Positions 48,118 through 59,970 of a stretch of DNA of 64,000 bases are shown here, piece by piece (positions within the stretch are counted from its first letter, which is position 1; the number at the start of each line of letters is the position of its first letter). The notes under the pieces are model-generated. The model saw nothing but the letters and a program-made list of their open reading frames with translations, was not told where the DNA came from and searched no databases. The DNA comes from Molanna angustata (Eukaryota > Arthropoda > Insecta > Trichoptera > Molannidae): the NCBI GenBank assembly GCA_963576475.1, contig OY754981.1, forward strand, positions 1 to 64,000. The letters are read 5' to 3'. A program made the position numbers and the translations under genes.

Positions 48118-51100
48118 TTTTTTTTTTTTTTTTTAACATGTTTATTTTGGGAGAAGGTGAGTTTGCTCCCCCCCAACCCATCCTCTGGGATTGGAAAGTA
48201 AACCCTGCCTTCGACATGGGGTCAGTATACTATACTGGTTTACCAAGCCACTGAATTTATGGTCCCCTAAAATATCTCGCCATATTCGGGGTCCTTTGCT
48301 TTGGTGCCCAGGTGGGCACTTGTGTTGGAGTTGATCAACGGCCTATCTTGATGATGTCATCCCGGCCGCTGCGCGGCGGGTCTGGTTGGAGGTGTGAGCC
48401 GAGGGAGATCTGTGTGAAACGGTTCGTCGCTGGCCGGCCGCCGAATAGTACAGGGGCCCGACCTAAGCTAACGACTACGGGTTGGCTGCCCTATCAGTCG
48501 GCGCATAATCTCGCTGCAATCGTTGTGCCGGATCGTGACCGGACGAGGTCCCAGCAGTTATATGCGGGGGGCACCAGGCGTCCTCCACGGCCATATCCTC
48601 CCTCCTTCAACCTAGCAGCGCAGCTGCCGGAACAAATGTCCTTGAAAAGGGCTTCTGATCTCCTCATTTCACAATGCCACCCCCCCCCCACAAAACCTTC
48701 ATCATGACAGATAAACCCAATAATAATGTTTATACAGCGACAACCAAGACTGCATACCCTCGCACCATTTGTGAACTGTTGGTAGACTTCGCTAACATCA
48801 GAGGTATCCACAGTAATTTAAATTCTGTTCACCATTACTTGCAATCTCAAAAACCACACCTGCTCTTTCTCACGGAAACACAAATTCAAGATCCACCCGA
48901 CACAAGTTACCTCAACTGCCCAGGGTACATACTCGAAAGCATGTTTGTGCCCAAAGGAGGCTTGTGCCTCTACAGCCGCGAAGACATCAACTGTGTCAGA
49001 TTGAAGGAATTCGAGAACCCCGCCTTCAATGTTATGTGGGTCCGTTTAAAATCTAACAAATTCATAAAAATTTATGCTTGTATATACCGATCTCCAAATA
49101 TGAGTGATTATGATTCTTCCGAGTTTTTCAAATACTTAGGAGAAACCATTGACAGTCTTCTGTCTCGCTACCCGTCGGCAGAATTTTCGGTTCTCGGCGA
49201 TTTCAATGTCCATCACTCCGATTGGCTGAAATCGGGAACTACCGATTCGGCTGGCCGCATGACGGAATCCTTTGCTTTGTGTCATAACCTGGAGCAACTT
49301 GTTCAAGAGCCAACTCGCATCCCTGATGTCTCTGGGCATCGTTCCAATCTGCTTGATCTTTTTATGACTACCTCGCCAACGGGATACACACTGAAAGTCA
49401 CAGCCCCACTGGGCTCTTCAGACAATTGCCTTGTGCAAACGGCCATCCACTTCATCCCGGACCTTCCACCCGAAAAACCTAAAAGGAAAATTTGGCAATA
49501 TAAGTCAGCAGATTGGAATGCACTGCGAATACACTTTCGCGACTTTCCTTGGAATGAAGTCTGTTTTAGAACCAAAGACCCTTCTATCTGTGCGCGTGAG
49601 ATAGGGGATGTCATCACTTCTGCTATGGATGGCTATATTCCCTCCTCCCTCAAAACCTGCGGACCAGGCACAAAACCTTGGTTTGATTCCAAATGCCGAG
49701 AAGCAGTCACGCGTAAAAATCTGGCTTTCAAAACATTTCAAAAACTTCAATCCCCGTCAAACAAGAAAGCATACAACAAGATGACAAAGGATTGTAAAAA
49801 AACCATTAATCAGGCTAAAAAACTCCATGACCAACATATAAGTCAAAAACTCTCCTCATGCCCTAACGGTAGCCGAAGATTCTGATCATTGTCAACCTCC
49901 ATAGGTCAGAACTTTTGCACATCTTCATTTCCACCTTTAACGAACCATGACGGATCCATTGATAACTCTGCCACCGACAAAGCTAATCTTCTCGGTAAAT
50001 TATTTGCAGATAACTCAACCCTTGACGACGGAGGAAAAGCTCCTCAACCAGTTCCACATTGTGGTTTTAAAATGAAAGAAGTAAGGATTAACTTCTCTGA
50101 GGTTTTACTCGCCATCCGAGGGTTGGATGTTAACAAAGCTAATGGACCAGATGGAATTCCCGTTCTTGTGTTAAAAAAATGCTCCGCCGAACTAGCCCCA
50201 GTTCTCACTAAACTCTTCAAACTCTCGTTTAAAACTGGTATTGTCCCATGTGACTGGAAAAAAGCGGTCATCCACCCAATTCCCAAAAAAGGTGATCGCT
50301 CCAACCCATCTAACTACCGACCCATCGCTATTACTTCTGTACTCTCCAAAATAATGGAAAGGGTACTAAGCACCAAGTTGATCACATACCTCGAAGCAAA
50401 CAAAATTTTAAGCGACCGCCAATATGGATTTCGTGGAAATCGATCTTGTGGCGATCTACTCGCGTATGTGACATCCGTTTGGGGTCAAGTTATGGAACGC
50501 TTTGGAGAAGCTCAAACTGTCGCCCTTGACATCTCTAAAGCTTTCGACCGGGTTTGGCACCGAGGTCTCTTAATGAAACTCCCTTCTTATGGACTACCCC
50601 AGTCTCTGTGTACTTGGATTGCGAATTTTTTAAAAGATCGCGAAGTCATAACTGTAGTGGACGGTTGCTCTTCTTCTCCCCATTCCATTAATGCGGGAGT
50701 TCCTCAAGGGTCCATTCTATCTCCAACCCTATTCCTCCTACATATTAATGACTTGCTCTTACGCGCCCCCATCCACTGTTACGCTGATGACAGCACAGTC
50801 CATGACAATTTCTCTTTTGACAAACCTCCTAAACAGAGTGAAATATCAGAAGCCCGGAAAGACCTTCATCAAAAAATAAATAGCTACCTCCACTCAATCA
50901 ATACCTGGGGTGAAAGTAATCTTGTTTCATTTAACGTCTCAAAAACCCAAGCCTGTCTAATTTCTGCGAAGAGAAACCCCAATGAATTGCAAGTTTCTTT
51001 CAACGGAAGCACCCTACCTAACAGCAGCTCTATCGACCTGCTTGGAGTATCTATAACGAACCAATTACACTACAAGGGCTCCATCGAAGCTAAGGTGAAA

Positions 51101-51715
51101 CTCGCCTCCAAAAAATTGAGCGTACTATATAGAGCGCGCAGATATTTTACTAAGACCCAGATCTGTATACTCTACAAAGCGCAAATACGTCCAATTATTG
51201 AATATGGCAGTCACCTCTGGAGTGGCGCCCCCCAATACCTACTGAATACCCTCGACGCTGTCCAAAGGCGTGCTATACGCTGATTGATGATCCATCACTG
51301 ACTGATGGATTGCAATCACTAGAACACAGACGCAGAGTCGGTATTTTAAGTTTATTCTATAGATACTACCACGGGAATTGCTCAGAAGAACTTGCATCTT
51401 TGGTCCCTCCTCCACCCACTCGCAACAGAGTCACTCGCTTCACTCAATCGCAGCATCCATTCACAGTGGACCTTCAACATATACGAACAAGTCGCTTCTC
51501 GAACTCCTTTATTAATACAGCAGCCCGACTGTGGAACGATCTTCCGAATTCTGTGTTTCCATCTTCGTACAACCCGGGTCTTTTTAAAATCCGAATTAAT
51601 AAACTCATTTCTAGATTGCAAACCCCTCCCAACGCTACGTAGTGCGCTTCTTCGGAAGAGTAAAATGGACCCAAATCCTAATAGCTGGCGTCCCCTACGT
51701 AGACTAGTTTAAAAA
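48118..51715 (+). mobile_element. Non-LTR retrotransposon (jockey/CR1-like LINE) in intron 11
   Basis: A GC-richer block holding endonuclease and reverse-transcriptase coding (below) and ending in AAAAAAAAA at about 51712. The 5' part (48140-48670) is GC-rich without a recognised protein. The T-run at 48118-48136 followed by AACATGTTTATTTTGGGAG looks like the poly-A end of another element in the opposite orientation, so the true 5' border is unclear. Confidence 0.85.
48674..51642 (+). pseudogene. LINE endonuclease/reverse transcriptase ORF2, broken
   Basis: Two long pieces share one frame: 48674-49885 (AP-type endonuclease: FLTETQ, GDFNVHHSDW, GSSDN) and 49889-51283 (reverse transcriptase: PIPKKGDRSNPSNYRPIAIT, DISKAFDRVWHRGLL, GVPQGSILSP, YADD at 50780-50791). 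They are parted by a single TGA at 49883. A frameshift near 51283 moves the C-terminal part (RLWNDLPNSVFPSS) to the frame of 51310-51642. With only two lesions the copy is fairly young but inactive. Motifs fit the jockey/CR1 group. The true start may lie upstream of 48674, and no separate ORF1 was recognised. Sense to the receptor gene. Confidence 0.9.
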
Positions 51716-51721
51716 AAAATG

Positions 51722-51946
51722 GATTGAGTGAAGCGAATGACTCTGTTGCGAGTGGGTGGAGGAGGGACCAAAGATGCAAGTTCTTCTGAGCAATTCCCGT
51801 GGTAGTATCTATAGAATAAACATAAAATACCGACTTTACGTCTGTGTTCTAGTGATTACAATCCATCAGTCAGTGATGGATCATCAATCAGACGTATAGC
51901 ACGCCTTTGGACAGCGTCGAGGGTATTCAGTAGGTATCGGGGGGCG
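51722..51946 (-). repeat. Inverted 225-bp copy of the LINE 3' coding part
   Basis: It begins about 10 bp after the LINE's A-run and is the reverse complement of about 51222-51448 (GAGTGAAGCGAATGACTCTG matching CAGAGTCACTCGCTTCACTC with small changes). It keeps neither end of the element. Confidence 0.9.
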
Positions 51947-52195
51947 AGTTTGAAACTAAACATTCAAATAACTAAATTTGGAGATTTTGTAGTGTATTTT
52001 AGAATATTATAATGAACATACTTTTTAGTATCTCTAATATTTGGTTTTGTTGAATATTTTCAATCATATGTAGTGTATTTTTAACTTTACTCTCCTTACA
52101 TTGTTGATTTGAATTCATTTTTCTGATTCTTCTTCGTAGAATTATTTTTCTTTGTTTAATGTACAAATTATGCATCTATTATTTTATAATTATAG

Positions 52196-52328
52196 TTATT
52201 CACTGGAGAAACAGCACAAGGTTCTATGGCATTCATAGTGGAATGTGTTTTCCTCTTCATCTTCAAGATAAATATGCTTTGGGTTGGCAATACTCTGCTT
52301 TTATATTTCTCGGTGTTAATATGGTTGG
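52196..52328 (+). CDS. LGR exon l: ECL2 and start of TM5
   Basis: 133 nt between ATTATAG and GTAATTAT. It encodes an extracellular loop with FYGIHSGMCFPLH, whose cysteine is the ECL2 partner, and YSAFIFLGVNMVG of TM5, very close to the RXFP pattern. Confidence 0.92.
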
Positions 52329-52559
52329 GTAATTATATACACTATTTTATTTTATTATTTACATCTATACCTTTTCCAAACGATTATTGTATCAAATATT
52401 TAACCTTACAATATTTTAGCTTTTAATTCATTAGTTTCATGAAACGGTTCTCTAATGTGCACGATTCTATATTAATATTTAACACATTTGAATTAATTTT
52501 ATTTCCATACACGCAAATATTGGATTATTCCTCTGTCGGGGATGATATTTTATGAAAAA

Positions 52560-52595
52560 TTTTAACATCTCAATAGAGACGAAGTTGGAACACAA
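52560..52595 (+). repeat. Short dispersed repeat (ATCTCAATAGAGACGAAGTT)
   Basis: The same block occurs in opposite orientation at about 59650-59680. Nature unknown. Confidence 0.6.
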
Positions 52596-52707
52596 CAGGA
52601 AAACCAGGAACTCAAGACACCCACAGTTCCTACCAACATCGACTTTATTGATATGTTAAAGATATATTTTATTTGATTGATTATTAATTATTTTATTTTA
52701 TTTCTAG

Positions 52708-52895
52708 TCTTTTGATAATAGCAACTGTATACTGTGCCATGTTTATATCTGTATGGAGGACAAGGAGAGTAGCACCAAGTTCTAGTGATTGTGAATTTGC
52801 CATTCGTTTCTTCTTTATTGTATTGACTAATGCTGTTTGTTGGGCTCCTGTTGTTTGTCTTAAAACCCTTAATTTCTTCGAGATTGAAATATCAT
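52708..52895 (+). CDS. LGR exon m: TM5 end, ICL3 and TM6
   Basis: 188 nt between TTTCTAG and GTAAGTTT. It encodes LLIIATVYCAMFISVWRTRR, a short ICL3, then FFFIVLTNAVCWAPVVCLK with the CWxP motif of TM6. The TN before AVCW replaces the TD usual in RXFP1. Confidence 0.94.
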
Positions 52896-53200
52896 GTAAG
52901 TTTAATATAATACATAGGTACATTATAACTTTCATTGTTTTAGGATACTTATATAATTATTTAATCACGACAGTTAAACGGGCTTCAATTTCAGTAATCG
53001 GTAATTTAGCTGTACATTATTTTATTTGTATTTAAATACTTAAATATTTTACGTCAAATATTTTTACATCGTTTAATGCCATCGACTATTGAAAAAGGAG
53101 AGACTAAATTCAATTTATGGATTATTTGTTGATAAATATGAATCATCTTACTGAAATGTATGATCCTATCTGTTTTACTTGTTTTTATGTTAAATTTCAG

Positions 53201-53347
53201 CTGATATGTACGCTTGGTTGGTTGTATTTGTGGTTCCACTCAATTCTGCTGTCAATCCAATTCTCTATACATTCACCACACCCAAGTATAGAGATCATCT
53301 TCTATCATTCAGTTGGAGATATTCGGTAAAAAGGTCTTCCACTGGAG
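53201..53347 (+). CDS. LGR exon n: TM7 and proximal tail
   Basis: 147 nt between AATTTCAG and GTATGAAC. It encodes AWLVVFVVPLNSAVNPILYT with the NPxxY box, then YRDHLLSFSWRYSVKRSS. Confidence 0.94.
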
Positions 53348-53690
53348 GTATGAACCAACAACATTGTATCTATTATTTTCAAATAATTTTGAAACTTATA
53401 TAAAAAAAAACTTTGCAAAACTCCGCTTTGTAACACAAGTGTAAAATTAAGATATTTATGTTAATTATTATATTAAAAAAAAGTCTATTAATTGATACGT
53501 AGAAATGTGAATTATATATATACATATATTTGATAGATAATTATGTTATTAATTATTTTTAACCGTATGAATATTTTTCTACATCATTTTTTATTAACTA
53601 ATTAAGTAGGTAGGTACTATTGAAGCATTGAACCAAATTCACAAGTACCATTCTAACATACAATGAATTCCTTTTATTTCACCATTTCAG

Positions 53691-53737
53691 CTGTTTCTTG
53701 TGTTAAATTATTTCTTCAAATTGAATATGACACCTGA
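53691..53737 (+). CDS. Possible alternative last exon of the LGR gene
   Basis: A strong acceptor (CACCATTTCAG) at 53690 would join exon n in phase and add AVSCVKLFLQIEYDT before TGA at 53735. It would give a shorter cysteine-bearing tail lacking exon o. Transcripts are needed to decide. Confidence 0.35.
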
Positions 53738-53977
53738 TTTCCTTCCCCATCATCCACTGTTTTCCAATCTCGACTATAATGGAATCTCTTAGAAAAATCG
53801 TAAATAAATCTTAATGATCAAGGAAAACGAAAGTTATTTTTGGATTCATGGCATGGTCCTATTTAAAATAATTATCAGCAGGAATAGTTTGATAATAAGA
53901 ACTAAAATACATTTTCGATTTATGTTTTAAAGTATTATCAATATAACATAATATAATTGTATTGTTATTGTTTGTAG

Positions 53978-54099
53978 ATACAGAGAGTTCTCGTACATCT
54001 TCCAATAAAAACATAACATGCGTCATTGGTCCAAAATCTCAACATCCCGAGCCACTTATATCAACCATTGATTCATATTCTTTGGATTGTAAACTATAA
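53978..54099 (+). CDS. LGR exon o: C-terminal tail and stop
   Basis: It starts after TTTGTAG and encodes a Ser/Thr-rich tail (DTESSRTSSNKNITCVIGPK) ending at TAA (54097-54099). The serine/threonine cluster suits phosphorylation-dependent desensitisation, an inference. AATAAA at about 54353 is a candidate polyadenylation signal. Confidence 0.85.
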
Positions 54100-54352
54100 T
54101 AATATTATTCAAATAACTAACTTATTTGGTTGTAAACTTATTGTTACATACTTTTTAAATTAACAATTATTCATCGAATCATTTTTAAATACATGAATAG
54201 GTACTTTTCGATAAGTTATAAGTACATTGTTCTTTCATCGTGTTAAAAATATTATTTACATAGTGTTTGTCTAATGTTATTTAATATTTGTGATTTATGT
54301 ATTATGTACGTAACGATTTCAATGTCCAAAATAATTTTACATAGATTTTATA

Positions 54353-54358
54353 AATAAA
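54353..54358 (+). terminator. Candidate polyadenylation signal of the LGR gene
   Basis: AATAAA about 254 bp after the stop; a second, ATAAATAAA-like, follows near 54393. Confidence 0.5.
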
Positions 54359-54554
54359 AACCTATACTTAATTATTATACTTAAGTAGACGTATAAATAA
54401 AATTGATAAGGGATTTAACAAGATTTTTTTTAAAAGAGAAGGATTTATTAAAGAACCATATTGTTGCCAAAATTTGACAATTACCTACCTACCTTATACT
54501 TTAATAATTTCATTCTTAGCTACCTACTAACAAAATAGTATATAAAATATAATT

Positions 54555-54850
54555 AACAATGTATGTCAGAGTTAGAAATGAAGATACAAGGAAAGAATGA
54601 CGAAGAAAATATACAAAGCTGACAGGAACGGAATAAAAGGTCGGGGATGCCCAAGAAAAGGATGGCACGACCATGTAAACGATATTCTGAAAGACGAAAA
54701 TGTAAGAAGCGTGAACAACAGACGAACATGTATAAGACGATGTATGAATGTCGATGAGGCGATGAATGTGTGTCAAGATAGAAAAATGTGACTTTCGGTT
54801 CTCTCTGCCTACCCCGTGAAGGACATGGCGTGATGGTATGTATGTATATT
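54555..54850 (+). mobile_element. RTE-like LINE 3' end
   Basis: It encodes GRGCPRKGWHDHVNDILKDE and ends with TCTCTCTGCCTACCCCGTGA..GCGTGATGGTATGTATGTA. Closest in layout to the 19.6-kb copy. Confidence 0.8.
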
Positions 54851-54859
54851 TCGCTACTC

Positions 54860-56285
54860 CTACCACCACCCGCTCCGCATATGGGGACTGTCAACGGCCC
54901 CTTCGCAGAACTCTAGAATGAATGACAAAAAAAAACAATGCATGGCACGAAGAGTAGCTCATGGAGCCCTCTAGATTAGCAATCTCGGCACCATGGTGCA
55001 AAAAGAACAATCAACAAGTGCGAATTGAGATTCACACTTGCGGACTGTCGGCGACTTCAGATCCATATAATGTATAATTAAATTTTTTAATCGTTAGGTA
55101 TATGTTAGTAATTACTGTCTGCCATTTAAATATACTATGTAGATTATATACATTTATTTTCGCCGACTATTTTTTTTATTGCATAAAATCCATCCATTGA
55201 ACCCATTAAATTATTGATTTATATTTCTATTTGAAAAGCAAATATAAAAATAGTTATCAGTAAGTTTAATCTATCAATCAATTTTCTGGGGTTATAAATG
55301 GGTTAGCGAAAAAACGTTTTTATTCAAATTTGATAAAATTTTTATTCAAATTTGTCGGAACATCGGAAGATATTTATATTTTTCAAAATCATCCTGAACG
55401 AATTTTGCTAACATTCTCGTTGTTGTTAGTATATTATTATTATACTTTCCTCGTATGTACCTATGTAGTTATTTAAACAAACATTTATTTATTTATTATC
55501 TTAATTAAGAAATAAAGTAAAACCAAATTTGGTTTTAGGTACCTACTTTAAATGTAAAATTTACCTATTCATAATTTTATTAAATTGACTATTTTAATCA
55601 TATCTGTGTGTGTTAAAATGATAATGATTGAAAATAATCAAAGTAATTATGATAAAATTTAAAGATACCTTATTAGGTACCTATATGTAGAGATATTGAA
55701 AAACAAAACCGATGATTTTTAAAAAGTAAGTAAGATTATAACAATTGCCATTTTGCCAAATCTTTTGAAGAATAATGTTAACAGTTTTTTAATCGGTGTA
55801 ATAATAAAATGATATTGTTAATATTTGATATAGTTATTGATGTTTTTTACATTTTGTATGTTTTTAATGTGAATATTTAATAAAAAACAATGAGCGTCTT
55901 AATGTGTAGTAATAATTTCTGTGATAATATTGATATCAATATTGAATTTATGTGTGTAATTGAGATACATATTAAATTTAATAATTGTATTTTTTGGGTT
56001 TTTATTATACCGTTTTCATGATATCTCTAGTATAGGTATAGGAGAATGGAACTGTTGCGCAACTACCATCCAAGCAAATAACTTAAATTTGTATTCTGCG
56101 CACCACGTGATTTTTCAAAATGTTTTCCGGTGAATCTAGTAGGTTGAAATTATACTTAACCACGAAGACGATGTTTAATAAATTAAATATTGTTTTCTTT
56201 TCTTATTTAAAACAAGTAAGAGAGCGCGGTTGACAGTTATTTTCAGCACAGATTTTATATTGGTTGATTCGAATCAGAATACCTA
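54860..56285. other. Intergenic sequence, nothing recognised
   Basis: AT-rich, with short GTAGGTACC-type motifs that recur across the window. The first 200 bp (54860-55060) are less AT-rich and could be an old repeat. No frame or RNA recognised. Confidence 0.6.
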
Positions 56286-56500
56286 TATCGGCCTTAGTGG
56301 CTCAGTTGGTTGGATAAGCGACTTCTGAACCAATGGTCCCGGGTTCGATTCCCGGTGGAGGCACAATTTTTAATTTGAGTTTTTAATCTGGATCTGTGAG
56401 ACGAAACATAATATTATAAATTATAAGTCTCCAGAATGTGACAACTTGTTATTGGGTGATTTTGAATTAATATTTGACACAATACATTTTACCCGAAAAG
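56286..56500 (+). mobile_element. SINE family A, best preserved copy
   Basis: The tRNA-like head GGCCTTAGTGGCTCAGTTGG, a B box at 56342-56352, then TTTTTAATCTGGATCTGTGA and CTCCAGAATGTGACAACTTG. The D-arm part is tRNA-like, but the head has an unpaired acceptor, so it is a SINE. Confidence 0.85.
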
Positions 56501-56519
56501 CAATACAATACAATATCCC

Positions 56520-59500
56520 TGTACCTAATTAAATAATTGGTCGTCATCCGCATTCTTTCTCTTGACGAGCTCGACCTATTAAATCCAGGCCTCGATGATT
56601 CAGTACGCAAGTTTACTGTTTGTTAAGGTAATGATTGTTGAGGTGCAGAAAATTAAGATTGTGTACATATTTAGTGTGGAACGGGAACATTCACTTGGTT
56701 CATAATTGCATATAATTGTCAATATAAATTGTAAACTGCTAGCCCTAGATCAAGATTTCGTAGTTGGGCAGCAGTAATCTACTTATTGTTGTCATTATAA
56801 ATATGGTGTGATAAAAGGTAAATAAATAAATAAAATATTCGGACTCGACAGTAGGTGCAATAGTTTGTTGATACCAACTCTGAAGGAGGAATGCGGTAAA
56901 TCGTGACAATTGAAAGTAAAGAAAGGTTGTGCAAGATGGTGTCATGATGGAGTATGTCGTTGGTCAGATCAAAGGGCTGGGCAGACTTAACACTGACCAG
57001 ATACATAGATCTGTTTGTGGATAAATAAACAATAATCGAACCATTTTACTTCCCTGAATTACATAGTCAACATTGACATTTCAAATACATATACCAACAT
57101 AATTATTTGCTTTCTAATAAAACACTATCTCTCAATTCCACTGATTTACTATATGCCTGCTACAAGCAATATGATGAAACTGTTGAATGTACGAATGTCC
57201 TATTAAAATCCCTTTTGAGCATTGTATTGCATTTATGTTAAAAATAAAATCTAATTTGTTTTGTTTGTCAACTGGCAGTAAACATTTAATTAATAATTAA
57301 TACATTTCTATGTTTCACATTCTTTGAATAGTTTCTGTTCTAACGCCCAAACAAATTATGTAAAATACTGGAGGAATATCACTTTCAAATTCAAGGGAAA
57401 ATTTCGAAAAAAGGGTAATTTCAGTGACTTGTTCTTGTAACTCAGCGACAGTATACATTTTGTACATTGCCTTTGAAATTTGATAAGCAAGCCTACTTGC
57501 GCTAATTCCTACTATTTGTGTCTATTGTTAATTGTATTGTTATCCCCCCTAGGTTCTTTACAGAACACTTGGGTTCATCGTTACATGGTTCACAATATTA
57601 TGGTCACAATAATTGATATAATACATTGAGATAACATGACATCGTAGTTTAACAGAGTACAGATATAGTATATTAAAGAGTAAATAAAAAAATAAAGAAT
57701 ATAGAGAAACAAAAATATGTATACAAAATAAGCAAAAAAAGAAAAGAAAAATTGAGTGCTAGAAGGATGTAAAGGGTCCCTCTAGCACCATGTCCAATAA
57801 ACAGTTATTTAAGATAAAAGTAAGGTACATAGCATTGAAAAAGCAGAAAGAGTACAAGAACAAAGTCAAGGACGACAAACCAAACAAATACACATATATA
57901 ATAGTTAATTAATTAGTAATTAGTGTTCATAAATATCACAGATTAGTTGGATTAATGTTTGAACTTTGTATTGTGTAATGTCCAATACGATAAATAAATA
58001 CAAAGCATGGCTCCATGGTTCAAAGAAACTAAATCTAACAAAGTATGTTTTATCACCAATCTCTCGAACGCGCATTGGACACTGCCGTATCCCTGCGCAA
58101 CATTTATTGTTTCATTATTTTGAATTGTTAATGTTATAAAATAAACTGCTGTATCAACATATGTATATGTATTACTAAAATTAAACATTGTAGAGGAAGC
58201 TACAACTGCGTCTGCGAATAACAGGAAGTGACACTAAACCACGTTTTCTTCAATTGTGAAAAATAAACCTCAGAATAACTTTACACACAAAGAGAAAACG
58301 ATAAAAATATTAAACTTCTTTGACAATTTATTAAATGAATACGTGTGACTGTAAAGGGTTTGTTCGGTAATCCAACGGTTTAATACAAAAAGAGAGCATG
58401 AACGATAGTTTGCAATAATTTTTAAGTATCGCTGCTTAGATGAAGGTATCAACTGCCTAAGAACGCCTCAATGAGGTGAAAAGACAAAAAAACAAAATCC
58501 GTTCAAAAAAATAGTTTCCAGCTTGTTCTAAAATATCGTTTTGTATATAAATTTTCAATGAATAAATATCACCATCATGTTTATTCAAATCTACCCACGT
58601 TTTGAATATGTTCAATTATTGAACAATGGAGTTATTTTTGAAACCTGATAAATAAAGTACATTTGAGGAGGTACATAAAATATTTATAGTTATTTTGGTA
58701 ATCAATCAATCAAATGTTAAAATGTTGGTACCAAATATTTTGATCGTGTGACATTGGGAGAAAGGTATGTAGGTTTGTAATGATTAATGATCTATAGATC
58801 AATCGATCTTTAAGGTATGACGAAAGAATGATAACAAAACAATTTACGATTTTCTTTTATTACCCACAACATCATACATATTGCACCATAAACTAAAACA
58901 AAATTGTGCAATAATGTTTAGATTTTTATAAGTTTTAACATAGCAAGCAAAAGATTGGTGTAGAATATTTTTATTTATTTATAGCTTCTTGAGCACATGT
59001 GCACAATGTGAAAACTTTCAACCAACCATATTCATTTGGTGAAGAATATTGTATTTAAGATACGTACCTACATTTTATTGAATACAACATATGATAAAAA
59101 TATAATTGCGTACAAAACAAAACAATAAAGAAACGGAGGGGCAGGGGGGACAAGGATAGGATAAGATGGAGACAAATTTAAATGATATGTGTAAGGAAAT
59201 GATTCCTCAGATTTCTTGAAAGCGGGTAGTGTTAATGAAACTTGAAGATGCGATGGGATGTGATTCCAAAGAGGAGCTGCTTGTACGGAGAAAGATGTGG
59301 AGAAAAAGTAAGTATTGTGTACTGGGATACTGAGAGTTCTTTCAGTATTTTAACGAAGAATGGTGTTGAACTCAGAATAGTGTTGGTTATGTGTAGTTCG
59401 TCCATTTATATTAATTTTTTGCTAATGTTTTCGTGACTCTTAAAATTAAATGATGTTTTGCGCCTAACTGGACCATTGCGTTGAATCAAACACCACGGTT

Positions 59501-59730
59501 TACAAATCCATAAAAATTAACTGATGAATAAATATAATATCAAATTCTGATAATCATTAAAACAGGATCTTTACCCGAATAAATTTTCACTAGCCGATGA
59601 CAGGTAGTAAGCCCTGTAGGTGCCTTGATTTTCCGGTTCTCCTACAGTAAATATTCCAACTTCGTCTCTATTGAGATAATTAAAAATCTGTTAAAAAAAG
59701 GATCTTTACCCGTTTTCTCTCCGATAAACG
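56520..59730. other. Intergenic sequence, no gene recognised
   Basis: Many short frames, none with a recognisable domain or codon pattern. A repeated AGGATCTTTACCCG block occurs at 59570 and 59699. A less AT-rich patch near 59160-59330 (CGATGGGATGTGATTCCAAA) may be an old repeat. Confidence 0.55.
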
Positions 59731-59738
59731 TAAATTTC

Positions 59739-59970
59739 AAAGCAAAATATTTTAGTAACTTATTATTAAAAATGAAAAAAACTTTGTATATCCCACTTCA
59801 AATTTATTTTACGTTATAACGTTTTCAGATTGTTCAATCCATCTTTAGTAACAACTAAAATGTCGCATTACTAAAGATGGATTGAACAATCCGAAAACGT
59901 TATAACGTATGTGGAATATGCAAAGTTTTTTCTTTTTCATTTTTAGTAAAAAAATACTAAAATATTTAGC
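59739..59970. mobile_element. Foldback element, core arms 42 bp
   Basis: Arms 59810-59851 and 59868-59909 differ at one position (GTTCAATCCATCTTTAGTAA against its complement) around a 16-base loop. Weaker complementarity (CTTTGTATATCCCAC with GTGGAATATGCAAAG) extends to both sides. Non-coding. Confidence 0.8.

Noticed and set aside
48312..48811. Overlapping frames on both strands in GC-rich LINE 5' sequence
   Set aside because: High G+C removes stops on both strands. No zinc knuckle or known ORF1 motif, so I left it as an untranslated or unknown 5' part.
56286..56365. Possible tRNA gene
   Set aside because: The D-arm and B box are tRNA-like, but the acceptor does not pair and a SINE tail follows.
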